From positions 276,419,614-276,483,613 of the forward strand of contig CP136064.1 of NCBI GenBank assembly GCA_032622095.1: a stretch of DNA of 64,000 nt, read 5' to 3'. The notes under the pieces were generated by a model. That model did no database searches. It saw only the letters and a program-made list of their open reading frames with translations, and had not been told where the DNA came from. The translations under genes were made by a program, and so were the position numbers. The DNA is from Siphonodentalium dalli. Lineage: Eukaryota > Mollusca > Scaphopoda > Gadilida > Siphonodentaliidae. Numbering within the stretch: the stretch's first letter is position 1; every line of letters starts with the position of its first letter. Below are positions 1 to 12,536 of the stretch, piece after piece.

Positions 1-3000
1 AAAATAAAAATTTCTCAAGTTTGCTGTAAATCAGAACACTGTAAGTCACCTACAATTTAACTACCAAGCTAATACCTACAAATCGCATCAAAATTCAAAA
101 TTAATCTGCGATTAAATATTCAAGTCACCTATTTCCGCTTGCTATCTGACGTCAACTGAAAAAAATTTCAAAGTCAGATCTAACCTGATCAATCACACAC
201 TACAAACTCAACAATGGAAAAATAAATAAATTTTCCACGACGTCACCAATAAGTCACCTAATTTCAAGTTAATTGTGCCGTCCGGCAACAAAACTGAAAT
301 ATAATCAATCACGTGTTGACACAACAACACAAATGAATATTAACATTCACCGTCAACTGAAAGTTGATTCGAAAAATTATTTTCCGAACTTGCTCTGAAA
401 AATCACCTATTTTCGAGCTATATACTCCACCGTCAACTACAAAATTCTCAAATCACAATTCACCGTCACTGAAAATCAATAAAGATTTTTACAATCACCT
501 ATTGTCGCACTATAAATTCACCGTCGTCTGAAAATTTGAACACAAATTTCACTTCCGCTTGCATGCTAAGTGTGGACTGGCTGAAAATTTGCAAGTTTTC
601 TTGCCGACAACTGCTACTAATTAGTTTGGTTAAGTTAACTTCCACCTAATTAGTGTTGTGAAGAATTTAATTCATGCACCTATCTGATGAAATGAGATGA
701 AAGCAAGCGCGATGCGTACTCGGCTCACAAAAAAAAAATTCAGTGGGAAAGAGGGTGTGGCAGGGGAGGGGTCAGGGTTGACTCACCGTTAACCTGAGAC
801 TCCGACAACTGCAGACTCCGACACCAACTTACCATGTCACGACTATCAACAAACCAAGATGACAACACCTGCTTGTAATACCAGAACTAGTTGGGACAAT
901 TTGTCCAACACCGGGTCTGAAAACTACTAACTTATTAATGCAAAGTCAGAATTGCATTGCATAATGTTGGAGACCAAAGGTATTTATCACACCGTCACTA
1001 AAAAGTGATGACCGAATGTCAAGAAATTTAGAAAAATTCTCGACCCACTTCGGTTTCAGAAATTCTCCGGTAATATGCAATGAAAATCACACCTTGCAAT
1101 TCACAAGCTGACATTTGGCCTATGCATTCAGTACTGAGCCATTTAATACAACAAATGTCACTTTTTTGACAATATTTTAGTCAAAGAAAAACTTTGACAG
1201 CATACAATACATAATGTGTGGCTGGACGGATATATTATATACCTAACTACACCTAAACAAAAGCTAATAATTAGCTTTAAAGGCTACTAAAGTTGGTCAG
1301 ACTATACAACAACAAACGGCCATGTGCTTATTTGTTTACTTTCTGTTCTGACCAATAGAAAATGTAATCCGGTGACGAAACGAAAACGAAACCACGGACT
1401 ACCAAATTCCGGAAAACACAACTTTACCGGGTTTTCAATTTACCAAAATCCGGACCACGATATATTGGCAGAGTAACAAATCGAATTTAATGCCTGGACG
1501 TTGCCCAAACGCTAAAAACGACTAAACAGAGCTGACAATACAAAAATTTAGACATTAAAGGAATACAGCCACACCAAAACAATGTGTTTCCAAATTTCAC
1601 TGAATAACATGAAAATTTTAAATTTTCAACAAAATTCATCAATTTTCAACAGAATTTATGTTTTTTATGCATTTTTTAGCATAAAACTGTTCAAATCTGA
1701 TTGTCTCTTCCAATCCAACGCTGAATATCTCCAGAAATCCTGATTGTCATTTTTTCAGACCGAAAACACGAAATTTCACCAAGTTCCAATTTTCACGCCA
1801 ATTTCAAAGTTCCACACTATACTCAGAGATTAAAGCTATACACGTGGGCGCCATTGTGGTAGAGCACAGGGGTGGGTCTTAAGTGAACCATGTCGCTATC
1901 ACAAACATTTATGGGCTCTGAGTCTTAACATCTGGCAGGGTCTATAGAAAGCTGAGCCTACCTTTAAAAGTCTTCATCATGCATTTATTCGATACTTATC
2001 ATCATGCAATACTAAACGGAACACAATCCAAACATCACAAGACACATGGATGACATCACATAACATCTACACAGACAGCTTGACAGCAACATCACAACAT
2101 CGAACATCCAACATCAATCGAGAGATGTCCAACGAGAAAAAGGACCCTGGTGAACAAATACATAGGTTGTAGTTGCTGCCGAATAAATATCCAGTATGGA
2201 TATTAATAAATATGTGAAATGTGATTGTGTCAAAAACCAACTTCCCTATTGTCGATATAAACAACTATTTGACACAATCCTAACTGTGACGAACAGTTAG
2301 AAATAAAACCTATATTGCTGGTATAAAAGGGATATTATGAACGCAGCGTGCGATTTCCAACATCCATACATTATGGGGCAAATATATTTATGCAAATGTG
2401 ACAACACTAAAGTTTCAAAACCGAAGACAATATTATTAAAATACAAGCTATAATAACGGGTGACAACATATAACAAATATTACATACCATCCTTTGGAAA
2501 AGCATAGGTCAGATGTCATAACATAGTATTACTTCTTAAACTTATTAAACATTCTTCGAGCATGAAGAAATTAGGATAACACTGAGAGTGTTATACGATG
2601 TAGCGATGTTTACACCTTGGTGACGAAATACGGACTGAGAAAGCGCGGTAAATAAGCCTACCTGTAATTGGCTAAAACACCTCAGTGTCCGATAGTTAGA
2701 TCTCAGATTGGGCGGTAAATAAAAGGTAGAGAATAGAGTGGATGAGATATTGGGCGAAAGTAGAAATAGGAAATAGCAAAATACAGATCAGCGATAAGAC
2801 TAGAAAACGGGGAATGTGCAGAACGGAATAGCGCGACATGGAATGAACCAAGTACGCGGAATGAAATGATTACAATGCGGCTATAAAATGTATATTAGTG
2901 AGTTAGGTTTAATAACTTAGTTAGTATACATGTGTAGTATGTAATAAAGGCATATACTGATTTGGTATATAAAATAGCACGGTCACATTATATCGGGAAT

Positions 3001-3060
3001 ATATGGGAAGCCAATTGACATTTAATAGGCCTAAATAATTGAGCCTATAGGCTATAGCAA
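1..3060. other. Non-coding AT-rich stretch, no gene seen
   Basis: No open frame with a recognisable domain and no coherent splice pattern is visible. Between about 100 and 1010 the short words caccgtca(a)ctgaaa and (g/a)tcacctat(tt) recur at irregular spacing (near 117, 148, 248, 347, 401, 429, 461, 493, 521 and 991), so the first kilobase looks like a decayed low-order tandem repeat. The rest is unremarkable AT-rich sequence. Confidence 0.5.
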
Positions 3061-3071
3061 TAAGGAATCTC

Positions 3072-3590
3072 TAATTGCGCTTAAGCGCAATAGGCCTAAG
3101 GGAAGATATAATTCCGCTGAAGCGCACTAAGGAATATCTTAAAGCGCGATAAGGAATCTCTAATTGCACTTAAGCGCAATAAGAGCTAATTGTGCTTAAG
3201 CGCAATTTAAAATCTTCCTTATTGCACTTGAGCGCAATTAGCTACATTATATAAACTCCATGTAATTCAAATGGTGCAGTCCATAGTGTGATGGGTGTCC
3301 AGAGTTTGTTGGTGACTGTCCACATGCGTAGGCCTATTCAGATTCTACTATTTGTGCAGAGGGGTGATCCCATGAGGGAGATATTGAAAACAAACTGCTA
3401 ATGGGCGCCAGACTTTCATAAACACAATTTAAGTAATGGTGTTCGTGCCGATCACAAATCCTGTGTACCCTTCAGCACATTTCAAACCCTGTGTACCCCT
3501 TCAGCACTTTTTTCGGTGAGAGTGACCCCTTCAGCATTAATTATGCTTAAGCGCAATAAGGATCTAATTGCGCTTACAAGCGCAAAAGGA
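3072..3590. repeat. Cluster of aagcgc palindromes
   Basis: An 18-bp perfect palindrome, attgcgcttaagcgcaat, lies at 3074-3091. Close variants follow near 3162-3180, 3186-3206, 3223-3241, 3539-3560 and 3566-3588, several followed by (t)aagga. Variants differ by one or two bases (attgcactt, attgtgctt) or a small insertion (gcttacaagc). The central ttaa/cttaag symmetry is kept while spacers change. No ORF or known element end is recognised. Confidence 0.7.
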
Positions 3591-4913
3591 ATATCTTGTG
3601 GTTGCTTACTCCATGCTTACTAAAACACGATCTCGTATAAAAATTTGTAATTTGGAGTAGGCCTAAGTATGGTTTAATTTCATATTGTTCTTTGAAACAA
3701 CGATAAGTTCTTTATTTATTCACACCATTTTTCTTGTTGTCATCTAATATTTCGTTTTTGAATGTTAGAATATGAACGCATTTTAATTCTTCCCGGACTT
3801 TATTGAGATATTCCAGCGATATCTTATTTTTCTAAATCACTTATTTTTGGCATGTGAAGTGTTTCTGCCAAAAACTGTGGAAATATATATTCCTCCCATA
3901 TTTGGGCAGAATTATGAAGTAACATATTCGATTTCCTTTCTGACAATTTAAAGGTACTCAACCCGTAAAGAGGGTCCCCATCTCAACAGATTCCAACAAC
4001 AACAATCCGATCAGAGGGGTCCTATATTACTATTTCTTTGGCTTTGGGGGTAAAAAATATTTGATTCGAGTCGAGGAACCCATCAAACAAAGCTCAGAGT
4101 TATTAGATATTGATTTTTCAAATTTGTTATGTTCTCGAGATGTGTACTAATAACTGCCGTAATCTGCTCTGGATGTGTACTCCAAATCTATTCAAACAGA
4201 CAAGGATGAATAACTCGAAAATCAAGTGGTAATTTTAACGCAATTGATTTCTTGTCGGCTAATAATTTATTTACTCATACAAATCAACACATCGTCAGTA
4301 AACAATTTTTATCGAGGCGAAATCTGTCGATAATTTTCATTTTTTTTTTACGATTCACCCAGCTCCTCATTTTAATATTCATTACGACCTTACCTCGATT
4401 ATAATACTGAGCGGTGATTGGCTGTTTCTACTATGGCAGTCATGGTAAAACGGTAAATAACTACAGTTCCCCTTGTCTCTATGATACTACCATTAACGTG
4501 AAGCAGGCGCGTATATAGTAGCGGCGTATATTGGCAGCGCAAAGGGGGGGGGGGCGGACAGCGGAGCGCGTTGCAGCCCCCTGTGGATGTGTTCAAGATA
4601 AAGAAGGAATTGAACTATACTTGTGCGAAAATCCTGGATAAAAAGTAGCTAATGTCTCATTGACTGTCCAGGAAAGAGCCACAAATGATACACATTGATT
4701 TATAAGTTCATCATTAAATTAATTATACATTACAAACATTGTCTCTCTATCACATGGTACTTATCCATACTAAGGCAACACCCAGGTTCATTTGCAGATT
4801 GTGTGTCCCTCCAGTCTGAAAAAAGTATCCTCTAGCTCCCAATAGCATTCATCCCATTCAGCTTCAGTAACTAATTCTCCAATGTAAATGGACTATAAGT
4901 ATGTTATCTTCCT
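3591..4913. other. Non-coding stretch, no gene seen
   Basis: AT-rich sequence without a supported gene. A run of ten or more G near 4545-4555 and a short GC-rich patch follow an otherwise plain region. The short open frames here have no domain, signal peptide or splice context. Confidence 0.5.
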
Positions 4914-4916
4914 AGT

Positions 4917-5468
4917 ATGGAATCCTATTATATAGGGCCACTTGATAATGGCGCTTTCGGCGCGCGCCGAAAGCGACAAAAAGTGCGCCATTAGTAACGC
5001 GCCGAAAGCGCCGAAAGCGCCGAAAGCAACAAAAAGTGCGCCGAAAGCGACAAAAAAGTGCGCCGTTACGGCGCACTTTTTGTCGCTTTCGGCGCGCCGC
5101 CCGAAACATACCCTAATGGCGCACGTTTTGTCGCTTCCGGCGCGCGCCATTAGGGAGGTGGACCTAATAGTATGCCTAATGGCGCTTTCGGCGCGCGCCG
5201 AAAGCGACAAATGTGCGATATTAGTAACGCGCCGAAAGATGCGCTAATATCGCACATTTTTTTTTGTCGCTTTCAGCGCGCGCGCCGAAAGCGACAAAAA
5301 GTGCGCCGAAAGCGCCGAAAAGCGCCGAAAGCGCCGAAAGCGCCGAAAGCGACAAAAACGTGCGCCGAAAGCGACAAATAGTGCGCCGTAACGGCGCATA
5401 TTTTGTCGCTTTCGGCGCGTTACTAATGGCGCACTTTTTAGGAAGGTGGCTCTAATAGGATTCCATAT
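4917..5468. repeat. GC-rich fold-back (palindromic) element
   Basis: About 550 bp built from the unit gcgccgaaagcgacaaaaag and its reverse complement, arranged as several nested palindromes (centres near 4960, 5070, 5195, 5240, 5280 and 5390). The outer ends are inverted copies: ggaatcctatta with a nearby gccac block on the left, and gtggc ... taataggattcc on the right. Open frames across it only read the repeat in different phases (Lys/Arg-Pro-Ala rich) and should not be called genes. Composition is strikingly GC-rich against AT-rich flanks, so it is probably a mobile fold-back element. Confidence 0.8.
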
Positions 5469-5978
5469 CCTAGTATATTTTACAAATTGTACCATAATCA
5501 TTAACTATTTTATTACTGTATGGATTATCTCGCTCAGTTTCAAAGTATCCTATACAATTAACTGTTCTTCATTGATATCTATTTTAATATTATGGTGGAC
5601 AGAGATACCCTTTATATTCAGGTTTAGGTTAATTCATAAAATAAGACCACATACACACCTGTTTGTTGAAACACCCTGCTGTGACCCAAATATACAAAAA
5701 GAATCATGGAACTCAAATAACTAATCATTGGTTATTCATTTATGTATATAAACATGATATATATGTCTGTTTTTATATGATGAAATTAATTTCTCTGACA
5801 TATTAAAGGAAGACATGTTTATAATACTTGTATATGTTAGATATAATGAGGTGCAGTGGTCCTGTGACATTTATTTAATTTTACGGGAAATTATTTTATT
5901 TTTATATATATATACCGGTATATATAGAAGTTAAAAAGTTCCCGGTTGAATCGGGCTAGTGATTCAAATGTGGAGGAC
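5469..5978. other. Non-coding stretch, no gene seen
   Basis: AT-rich spacer between the fold-back element and the hAT-type element. No motif, splice site or conserved frame was recognised. Confidence 0.5.
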
Positions 5979-5986
5979 ATGAGACT

Positions 5987-7225
5987 CAGGGATGTGGCTA
6001 GAGGGGGGGTGTGGGGGGTGTCTCACCCCCAGCAGAGAGCTATATTTTCAATAGTTGGAAATTTCATACCTGCCACAACGAAATTTCACACCAACAATAG
6101 GTTGAAAATGTTCTTGTAGTTTGATTATAAAACAATTTATTGGGGGAATTTATTGTTTTTCGACCAATATTTGCATATGTTCCTATTTTTTGTCAAATTT
6201 TTTGACAGAAATGGACATCAGTTGGAAATTTTCCAACCTTAGGGGGGTGACAGGTTGGAAATTTCCAACACTTGGAAAGCTTGTGTCCTGGTCCCTCCCC
6301 CGTGGCCAGTCAAAAACTACTAGTTAATTTAAGAAAACAATAATGTCATACAATTGGTCAACATTGTCATTGGAATTGTCATCAGTTGGAAATTTTCCAA
6401 ACTAAGTGGGGGTGTATAGGGTTTGAAATTTCCAACAGTAGGAAGGCTTGAGACTAGTCTAGATGTTAGGATTTTGCGATTTTCTTGTTCAGATTTCAAA
6501 ATTTTCGCACACCGGGCCGAACCATGGTCGGCCCGGTGTGTCATTGCCCCATCCACATGGCCAATACAAAACTGCTAATTAGTTTAGCAAAACAATATTT
6601 TACTACATTTGGTCAAACTTGTAGACATAAATGGTCATCAGTTGAAGAATTTTCCAACCTGAGGGGGAGCATGAGGTTTGAAATTTCCAACACTAGGAAA
6701 GCTTCAGTTGAGGCCAGTCTAGATGCTAGGGATTTGCGATTTTCTTGTATATAGTTTTCAAAATTTTCTCACACCGGGCCAAACAACCATGGTCGGCCGG
6801 TGTTTCCTGGTCTGTTGTCGGTAGCTGTGTGCATTTGTCTGGAATTAGATCACTAGTTGTTTTTTTTTGAGGCAATTTTCAGAGGTTAAAATATCTTAAT
6901 GTTTTCATACTGGGAAAATAGAAGCATGGCTTATGAATATATAGGAAATTAGGCCTGAGCATGAGGTACAAGGGGGGGGGGGTGCAAATGGAATTATGCA
7001 AACAAACAGTTGTTGGTGCGATTTCGATTCAAGGGGGGGGGGGGATGCAAGTGGAATTATGCAAAAAGTTGTGTTGGTGTGATTCCGACTCAAGGGGGGG
7101 GGGGTGGAAATGGAATTATGCAAAAAGTTGTGTTGGTGTGATTCCGACTCAAGGGGGGGGGTGCAGTTGGAAATTCCCAAGAGTGGACACCCCCCCCCAG
7201 CGGAGACCCTCTAGCCACATCCCTG
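5987..7225 (+). mobile_element. Non-autonomous hAT-type transposon, copy 1
   Basis: The ends are inverted: the left begins cagggatgtggctagaggg and the right ends ccctctagccacatccctg. Both sides carry the same 8-bp direct repeat, atgagact (5979-5986 and 7226-7233). An 8-bp target duplication with termini starting cagggnnnng is the hAT superfamily pattern. The interior has repeated blocks of ttggaaatttccaac and aacaaaacaatatt-like sequence and no transposase frame. Related copies lie at 47076-48133 and, inverted, near 56181-57010. Confidence 0.88.
6965..7175 (+). repeat. Poly-G minisatellite inside hAT copy 1
   Basis: About four tandem units of roughly 60 bp, each starting with 8-12 consecutive G and continuing tg(c/g)aa(a/g)tggaattatgcaaa, then a ttggtg(t/c)gatt block. 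The 47-kb copy has only two units (about 48003-48080), so the array differs in length between copies. The G runs could form quadruplexes, which is inference. Confidence 0.75.
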
Positions 7226-7239
7226 ATGAGACTAATATA

Positions 7240-9537
7240 TATCCATTGATTAATTTCAGCAACGTACGCGGTGTACTTTTATGAGAAAAAATCACTCTGC
7301 ATTATGTGCTTCAGTATACCTCCAATACTTACATTGTTCACCAGCTGATCTTGGAAAACTACAAAACTAAATCCCCACTACACGTAAGAAATCAGATGCT
7401 CCAATACTTGCGCCAGCTGATCGAGGGAAATTACAAAACTAAAGCCCCACAACACGTAAGAAATCATAGTAAATAAACCTGGACGAAAAATACGCACAAC
7501 TTGCCCACAAGAGAGTTTGATTTAGCGCAGTAAATGACGTCGAATTACGGGCACTTTCCATTCCAGAAAATGCATATCACGGACCAAATCGCATTTAGTG
7601 GCATTAATTGAATGTCACATTGAAAGCATTATGATTAAAAGTTAAAATAAAGTACTTTATTACTGTAGTATTACAAGTATTTAGTATTCCCAATTCTACC
7701 ATAATGATAACACAACTATCATTGCAACTGAGCCGGGTCTATCTAGCGTCGGCGTTTATTTGAAGCAGTATTGATGTTTTACAATGACATATATGAACAT
7801 TTCTGATACATAAATATAATGCTATCCATACTGACGCAGTCGTACAGGAAAAACCACCAAAACCCTTTTTTCTTAGGGAAAAAATGATGGAAACCTGTTT
7901 TCCGAAAACCATTCTGCTCAGTTTCAATGTCGGAAATTCACTCTCATTGGATAATATAGCATTACAACAACAAAACATGCATGCATCTTAACTTCCATGA
8001 AAAATGAAACGCGTTATTTCAGTGTATCTATACTGACCAAAAAACACAAATTTTGATTACCCATGCATTTGTCTTGTACAATAATTGTATGTATCAATCT
8101 ATCTTCTTGACATTAAATATATATGCATATTGAAAATTTCGTAAGTTTACCCGACGAAAGAATAGGCTAGAGTGACTTGACACTCCTCGTTAATTAATCT
8201 CCTACCGCAGACTCACTGCTCTCATTGGCTACTGCCTTAATTAACTACTCTCATACTCATTATGTCACGGACTGTGAATACAATTTTTTTCGCGCTAATA
8301 CTAGAAAACGCGCGAAAAATATCAGTATTCCCAATTCTACCATAATGATAACACAACTATCATTGCAACTGAGCCGGGTCTATCTAGATAATTACAAAGA
8401 ACCGGAGGTGCCATAATTATGTTACAAACTGCACCTTATATGTCACCATCAAAATTATATAATTGTCAGATGCAAACATATTAAATAATATATGAATCAA
8501 ATATGAATTATGTCATATATAATAATTAACAAACATTCCAATATCTTATAAACCAAGCTTATGTGAAACTTCCAACCTCTGTGCAATATCATCTTGCACA
8601 TACATATCTTTGCTGCTTTCAGAAGCCCCACCTTCCGTGACGCTTCCAGCACCTTTCTTTCACATTTGAATTAGCAGCCTTGGTAGCCCCACCGGCTCTC
8701 AGACTATGCAACCCAAGATCGAGATCGTTGCTCACTAGCTTAAGCTTGCCGACCAACCGATCTCTCACTGTGGTATAACTTAATTTCTTATCAATTGCTC
8801 TAAATTTTATAGAACCTTTACACCTATAACCAGCTTTGAACAAAAATTCTTCCACATGGCATTTGATTCTACAAATCTAAGGTATTTAAGATACATGTTG
8901 TATGGACATGCAAGGCTACTGCCTTTAGAAATGAGAACTTCATTTCCCTTGTCTGTATTTATCTGTCTTACTCTTTCTTATTTTTAAACGCAAAAATTGT
9001 TCATGAACTTCTACGTCGTTCTTTTTTAAAGCTGAAAGCTCATCATATCTTAAAAATCCACAAAATGCAAATAAAATCATTGTTAAATCTCTAATATCAA
9101 AAAAGTCTTTACAATTTTTCAAATTTTTCACACAATTCTATCAACATTTCTGTTGTTACAGGATCTTTTCTATTCGTTGGCGTCGAAAAATTTCTCCTTG
9201 CAGACTCTTGTAAATTTGAAACATAGCCGTTATTGGTAGGATCAGAAAAATTGTTCATGGCATGTGCCCATTTGATCCCATATTTTGCTGAATTGACTAC
9301 ATGATACGATGCTCCATTGTCCAACAAATATGTAACATATAATGCAACACATACAGGTTCCGCAGGTAACACTTTGTAACACCTGTTCTTTGCGAATAGT
9401 TCCCATCTCTGAAAAGCTGCGAAATACGATTTTACCGTTGAGTCACTTTTGGATCCGACTATATACTGTCCCATGTGTTGTATTAAGTCCTCCACTTTGT
9501 CCACCTCTACACCGACCTTGCTCGCTTCCTTCTTGAT
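7240..9537. repeat. 2.3-kb direct repeat, left copy
   Basis: This segment is nearly identical to 13415-15702, differing mostly by single-base changes and 1-3 bp indels. It consists of about 440 bp of flanking DNA followed by the 3' end of the YR retrotransposon (B2 from 7684, then A2, B1 and most of the recombinase gene). It stops abruptly at 9537 inside the recombinase 5' region, exactly where the LINE tail begins. The right copy starts exactly where the LINE 5' end stops. Confidence 0.9.
8587..9507 (-). pseudogene. Tyrosine recombinase of YR retrotransposon, broken duplicate
   Basis: Second copy of the recombinase at 14716-15669, but its reading frame is split into three pieces. Compared with the intact copy, small indels occur near 8631 (extra C), 8855 (different short segment), 8943 (extra C) and 9118 (extra T). 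The catalytic blocks are still recognisable in separate frames: the FLRYDEL box, HSLRAGG and the start of KRHGRW. The homology ends at 9537 where the LINE begins, so the upstream RT part is absent. It cannot make a recombinase as read. Confidence 0.85.
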
Positions 9538-9808
9538 GTATTTATTTATTGACCTCCTTTACAGAAGAGCTTACAAAAGTAATATGCCCTGTCGACAATA
9601 TTGTCATGGACATAGTGTTTCTATATTTTAGTATTTACAAAGAAGCTGAAAAAATGAGAAGAAATTGTACATTATACACGCATTTCACCATGCGATGGGC
9701 AACATTAGTGCCAAGTCAGCGTTCTAAAATATGTTCTGAGTAAGTTGCACATTTTTACGTTCAGCTGCATGCTCCGTCGTGTAGCGAGTGTGGTTTGTCC
9801 ATGACCAG

Positions 9809-10441
9809 TCATTTGCGCATACGTATGAGTTGTGAGCCATAGTTCAAAAACGTGGAAGATAATATAATTAGCTGTGCCCATGTGTCATTGTCGAAAGGAA
9901 GACACGTGCCAATGTTGCCGAGAAGAATCGCGTTAAGTTTGTGGAGTTCTAGACCGTCTAAGAAGGCGAACACATGTAGGTCAAACTGGTTGATTATGTC
10001 ACACCAATAGACATAACGCAACCTTTGCATGGAATCTGAGTTACATGAGTTGGTGATGTGTTCAATTTCGTTTTGGAAACAACGGCCACAACTATCACAG
10101 TTCATGTCGTTGTCGTAGAGAGTCCTGTTGAGGAGCTTGACGAGGTGTTTCAGACTGTCTTTTTTGTCAGCATTGTCGGCAAGCAGCCGCCAGATAGACC
10201 AAACTGACAACGGGTTGTTATGCACATCCATGCAAGGTGCGAGACAATCGTCTGATAGTACCGTTGTTTTCCAGGATTCGCTGTACACAGATCTCACAAC
10301 CGATTTTAACAACTGTTTCCAAACAGTTTTAGTTGGGAAGAATCCAGACTGCACAAAGTTATCTAGGTATGAGGAGAGGTTATACTCCTTCAGAATTTCA
10401 CAAATGTCTCTGACAAATCCAGACGTATCAACGTGAAACAA
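9809..10441 (-). pseudogene. LINE ORF2 C-terminal region with CCHC finger
   Basis: This 210-codon open piece is the C-terminal tail of the same LINE. It carries CDSCGRCFQNEIEHITNSC, a CX2C-X9-H-X4-C arrangement that matches the position of CPLC...H...C in the 51.5-55.7 kb copy and CTAC...H...C in the 60-kb copy. In non-LTR elements such a finger usually binds RNA or DNA during insertion. It is separated from the RT part by about 150 bp in which the frame is lost. Confidence 0.75.
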
Positions 10442-10592
10442 GTTGCTGAGTAGAATTTATTGAGAAATATACGCAATGGAGTATCGCGTGACGGTGGAAG
10501 ATGAATAAGGGTCGCAGAAAAAGAGAAGTTTCCGCACGTGTATCTGATGCTTTATAGGTAAAATACCCAGGAGACTGAGAGAAAGACAGGTG

Positions 10593-12536
10593 CTAGCTCT
10601 TGATGGTAGGGCCTTGCATGTGCTTTACACAAGTTCGAAACGCTCTCTCAATTACAAGGACAGTGTTGTTACGAGAGTCGCAGAGAAGTTCTGAGCCATA
10701 GAGTGCCTTTGGAAGAACAATTCGCTGGAGAAGATTAGACATTGTCACTGGGCTGCACATGCTGAGAGACTTTCGGCCGGCGATGGAGAAATAAGTTTTT
10801 CTCATAACGTTAGAAGCGTTTGCTGCTCGGTTAGTGTTATCTTTGAATTTACTTTGCTCAATTCCGAGATGACGACAGCTCGTTGATTCCTGTACAGCTT
10901 CGTCTCCGATAAACCACACTCGCTGTCGTTCCGCATGTTGACGTTTTGATTCGTTGAAGACGACAACTGCACTTTTCGTAATGGAAAACTGGAAACGCCA
11001 TTGTGTGCTGTAGTGGTAACATATATCCAGAAGTCGATCGAGTCCGGACTTGTGGAGAGATATGACGCATATATCATCAGCAGTTGTAGGAGATGTGCAG
11101 TTTACACCACCGATGTGTAAGCCCTGGTTTGACTGTTCCAATTTGATAAGTAATTCATTGATGAATACCAGGTAAAAAGAAAGGGGATGTCACAGCCCCC
11201 TGCCTTGTTCCTTGACGAATTTGCAGAGAATTCGATAACTGTCCGTTGTGATAGACACAGCTGGTGCAATCATAGTGCATGTTTTTAACTATCCGCAGAA
11301 TTTTTCCTGTGAAACCAATGTCGAACAGCTTTGTGAGAAGTCCGTTATGCCACACTCGATCAAAAGCTTTGGCCGAGTCAAGGAAGCAAACGTAGGCTTT
11401 CGATCCGTTGTCGTGTGCATAGGTTATGGTCTCTTGGACAACAAAAGAATGTCATATTACAACCTACGTTCTTTTGAAACCCAAATTGTAAAGCGTGTGG
11501 AAAATTGACTAGTTTAGAGTTTTTGAGAAATCTTGCTAGAAGAACTGATTCGAAGAGTTTGTAGATGGTTGAGAGAAGTGTTATGGCTCGGTAACTGTCT
11601 GGTTTATTCTTAGGTTTTGGTTCTCCTTTGTAGAGAGGCACGATGATTCCTGATTTCATCTTCATTGGGATCCATTCTAGGTCTAGAATTGAGTTGTATA
11701 GCGTACAGATAACACATAGAAGCGATTCAGGAGCAAGCAGCAAATGTTCGTTAGCAATTGAATCCATTCCTGTAGCTTTGTTTCGCTTCAGTGTCTTTAT
11801 ACAGGCAACGAGTTCAGAGAGGTTAATATGTTCACAGAATATTGTGGAAGAATATGACTCGTGAGAGCTGTCCATGATCGATTTGAGAGTGTTGTCGACA
11901 GTTTGTTCAAAGACAACGTCATGGTGTATTCCGGGTGTGTACAGATTTTCAAAATAATTTCTCCAGCCCGATAGAATTTCTTCAGGGTCTCGGCAGACCC
12001 CTGCGTCGAATGCCATGCTGTGGGCGACCGTTTGCGTGCGAGGTTTATGTTGAGTCATCTTCCAAAATTTAGCAATGTCTTCGTTTGCCGCTGTCTCGAC
12101 AGCATGTAGAAATTTTTGCTCTTGATTACGAACGGATATACGCAAACGCTCTGCGAAAACGTCGTTTTGCATCTCTATATGAAACGTACTCCGCTGAAAG
12201 CGTTGAGTGCCGCCTGCCGGAAGCTATCCACATGTTTCGAGCTATTTTCACTCCCTGGTGTAGTTTAGACAAGTCGGAATTCCAGTACGGTTTCGTGTGT
12301 TTGCAGAATTTGCGTTCACCAACAGCACAATCCGATGCATCGAGAAGTGATAACACGATCATATCATACAGAGAATCAATGTCAGTAATGTCGGCAGTCG
12401 GGAGTGTCGATAGTATCAAACATTTGTGTGTAAGAATTGTCTGGTAGTACGGAATATCCGCTTGTTTCCATCTATAAACTGTTCTGTTATAGCCAAGGTT
12501 CTGGTTGTCTAGCTTGACCTTCAATCGAAAAAACAC
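10593..12536 (-). pseudogene. LINE reverse transcriptase, multiply frameshifted
   Basis: The linker between endonuclease and RT (12536-12126) contains KPYWNSDLSKL. The RT fingers follow in a shifted frame (12172-11378), with IVPLYKG, SYRAITLL and FGFQKNVGC. A further piece (11355-11155) has QGTRQGAVTSPFF. The palm motif TTADDICV lies at the start of the last piece (11141-10593), followed by the thumb and the ALYGSELL block. At least three frame changes separate these parts, so the gene is dead. The active-site ADD residues themselves are intact. Confidence 0.85.

Noticed and set aside
3072-3590. CRISPR-like array
   Set aside because: Spacing is irregular, the repeats are palindromic and variable, and the DNA is animal nuclear.
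4893-5501. Several 60-105 codon frames on both strands rich in RRKRQ / APKAPKATK
   Set aside because: They are different phases of the palindromic gcgccgaaagcgac repeat, with no coding signal of their own.
6905-7284. Frames of 91 and 107 codons through the poly-G array
   Set aside because: Gly/Pro-rich reading of the G-run minisatellite inside a hAT element.
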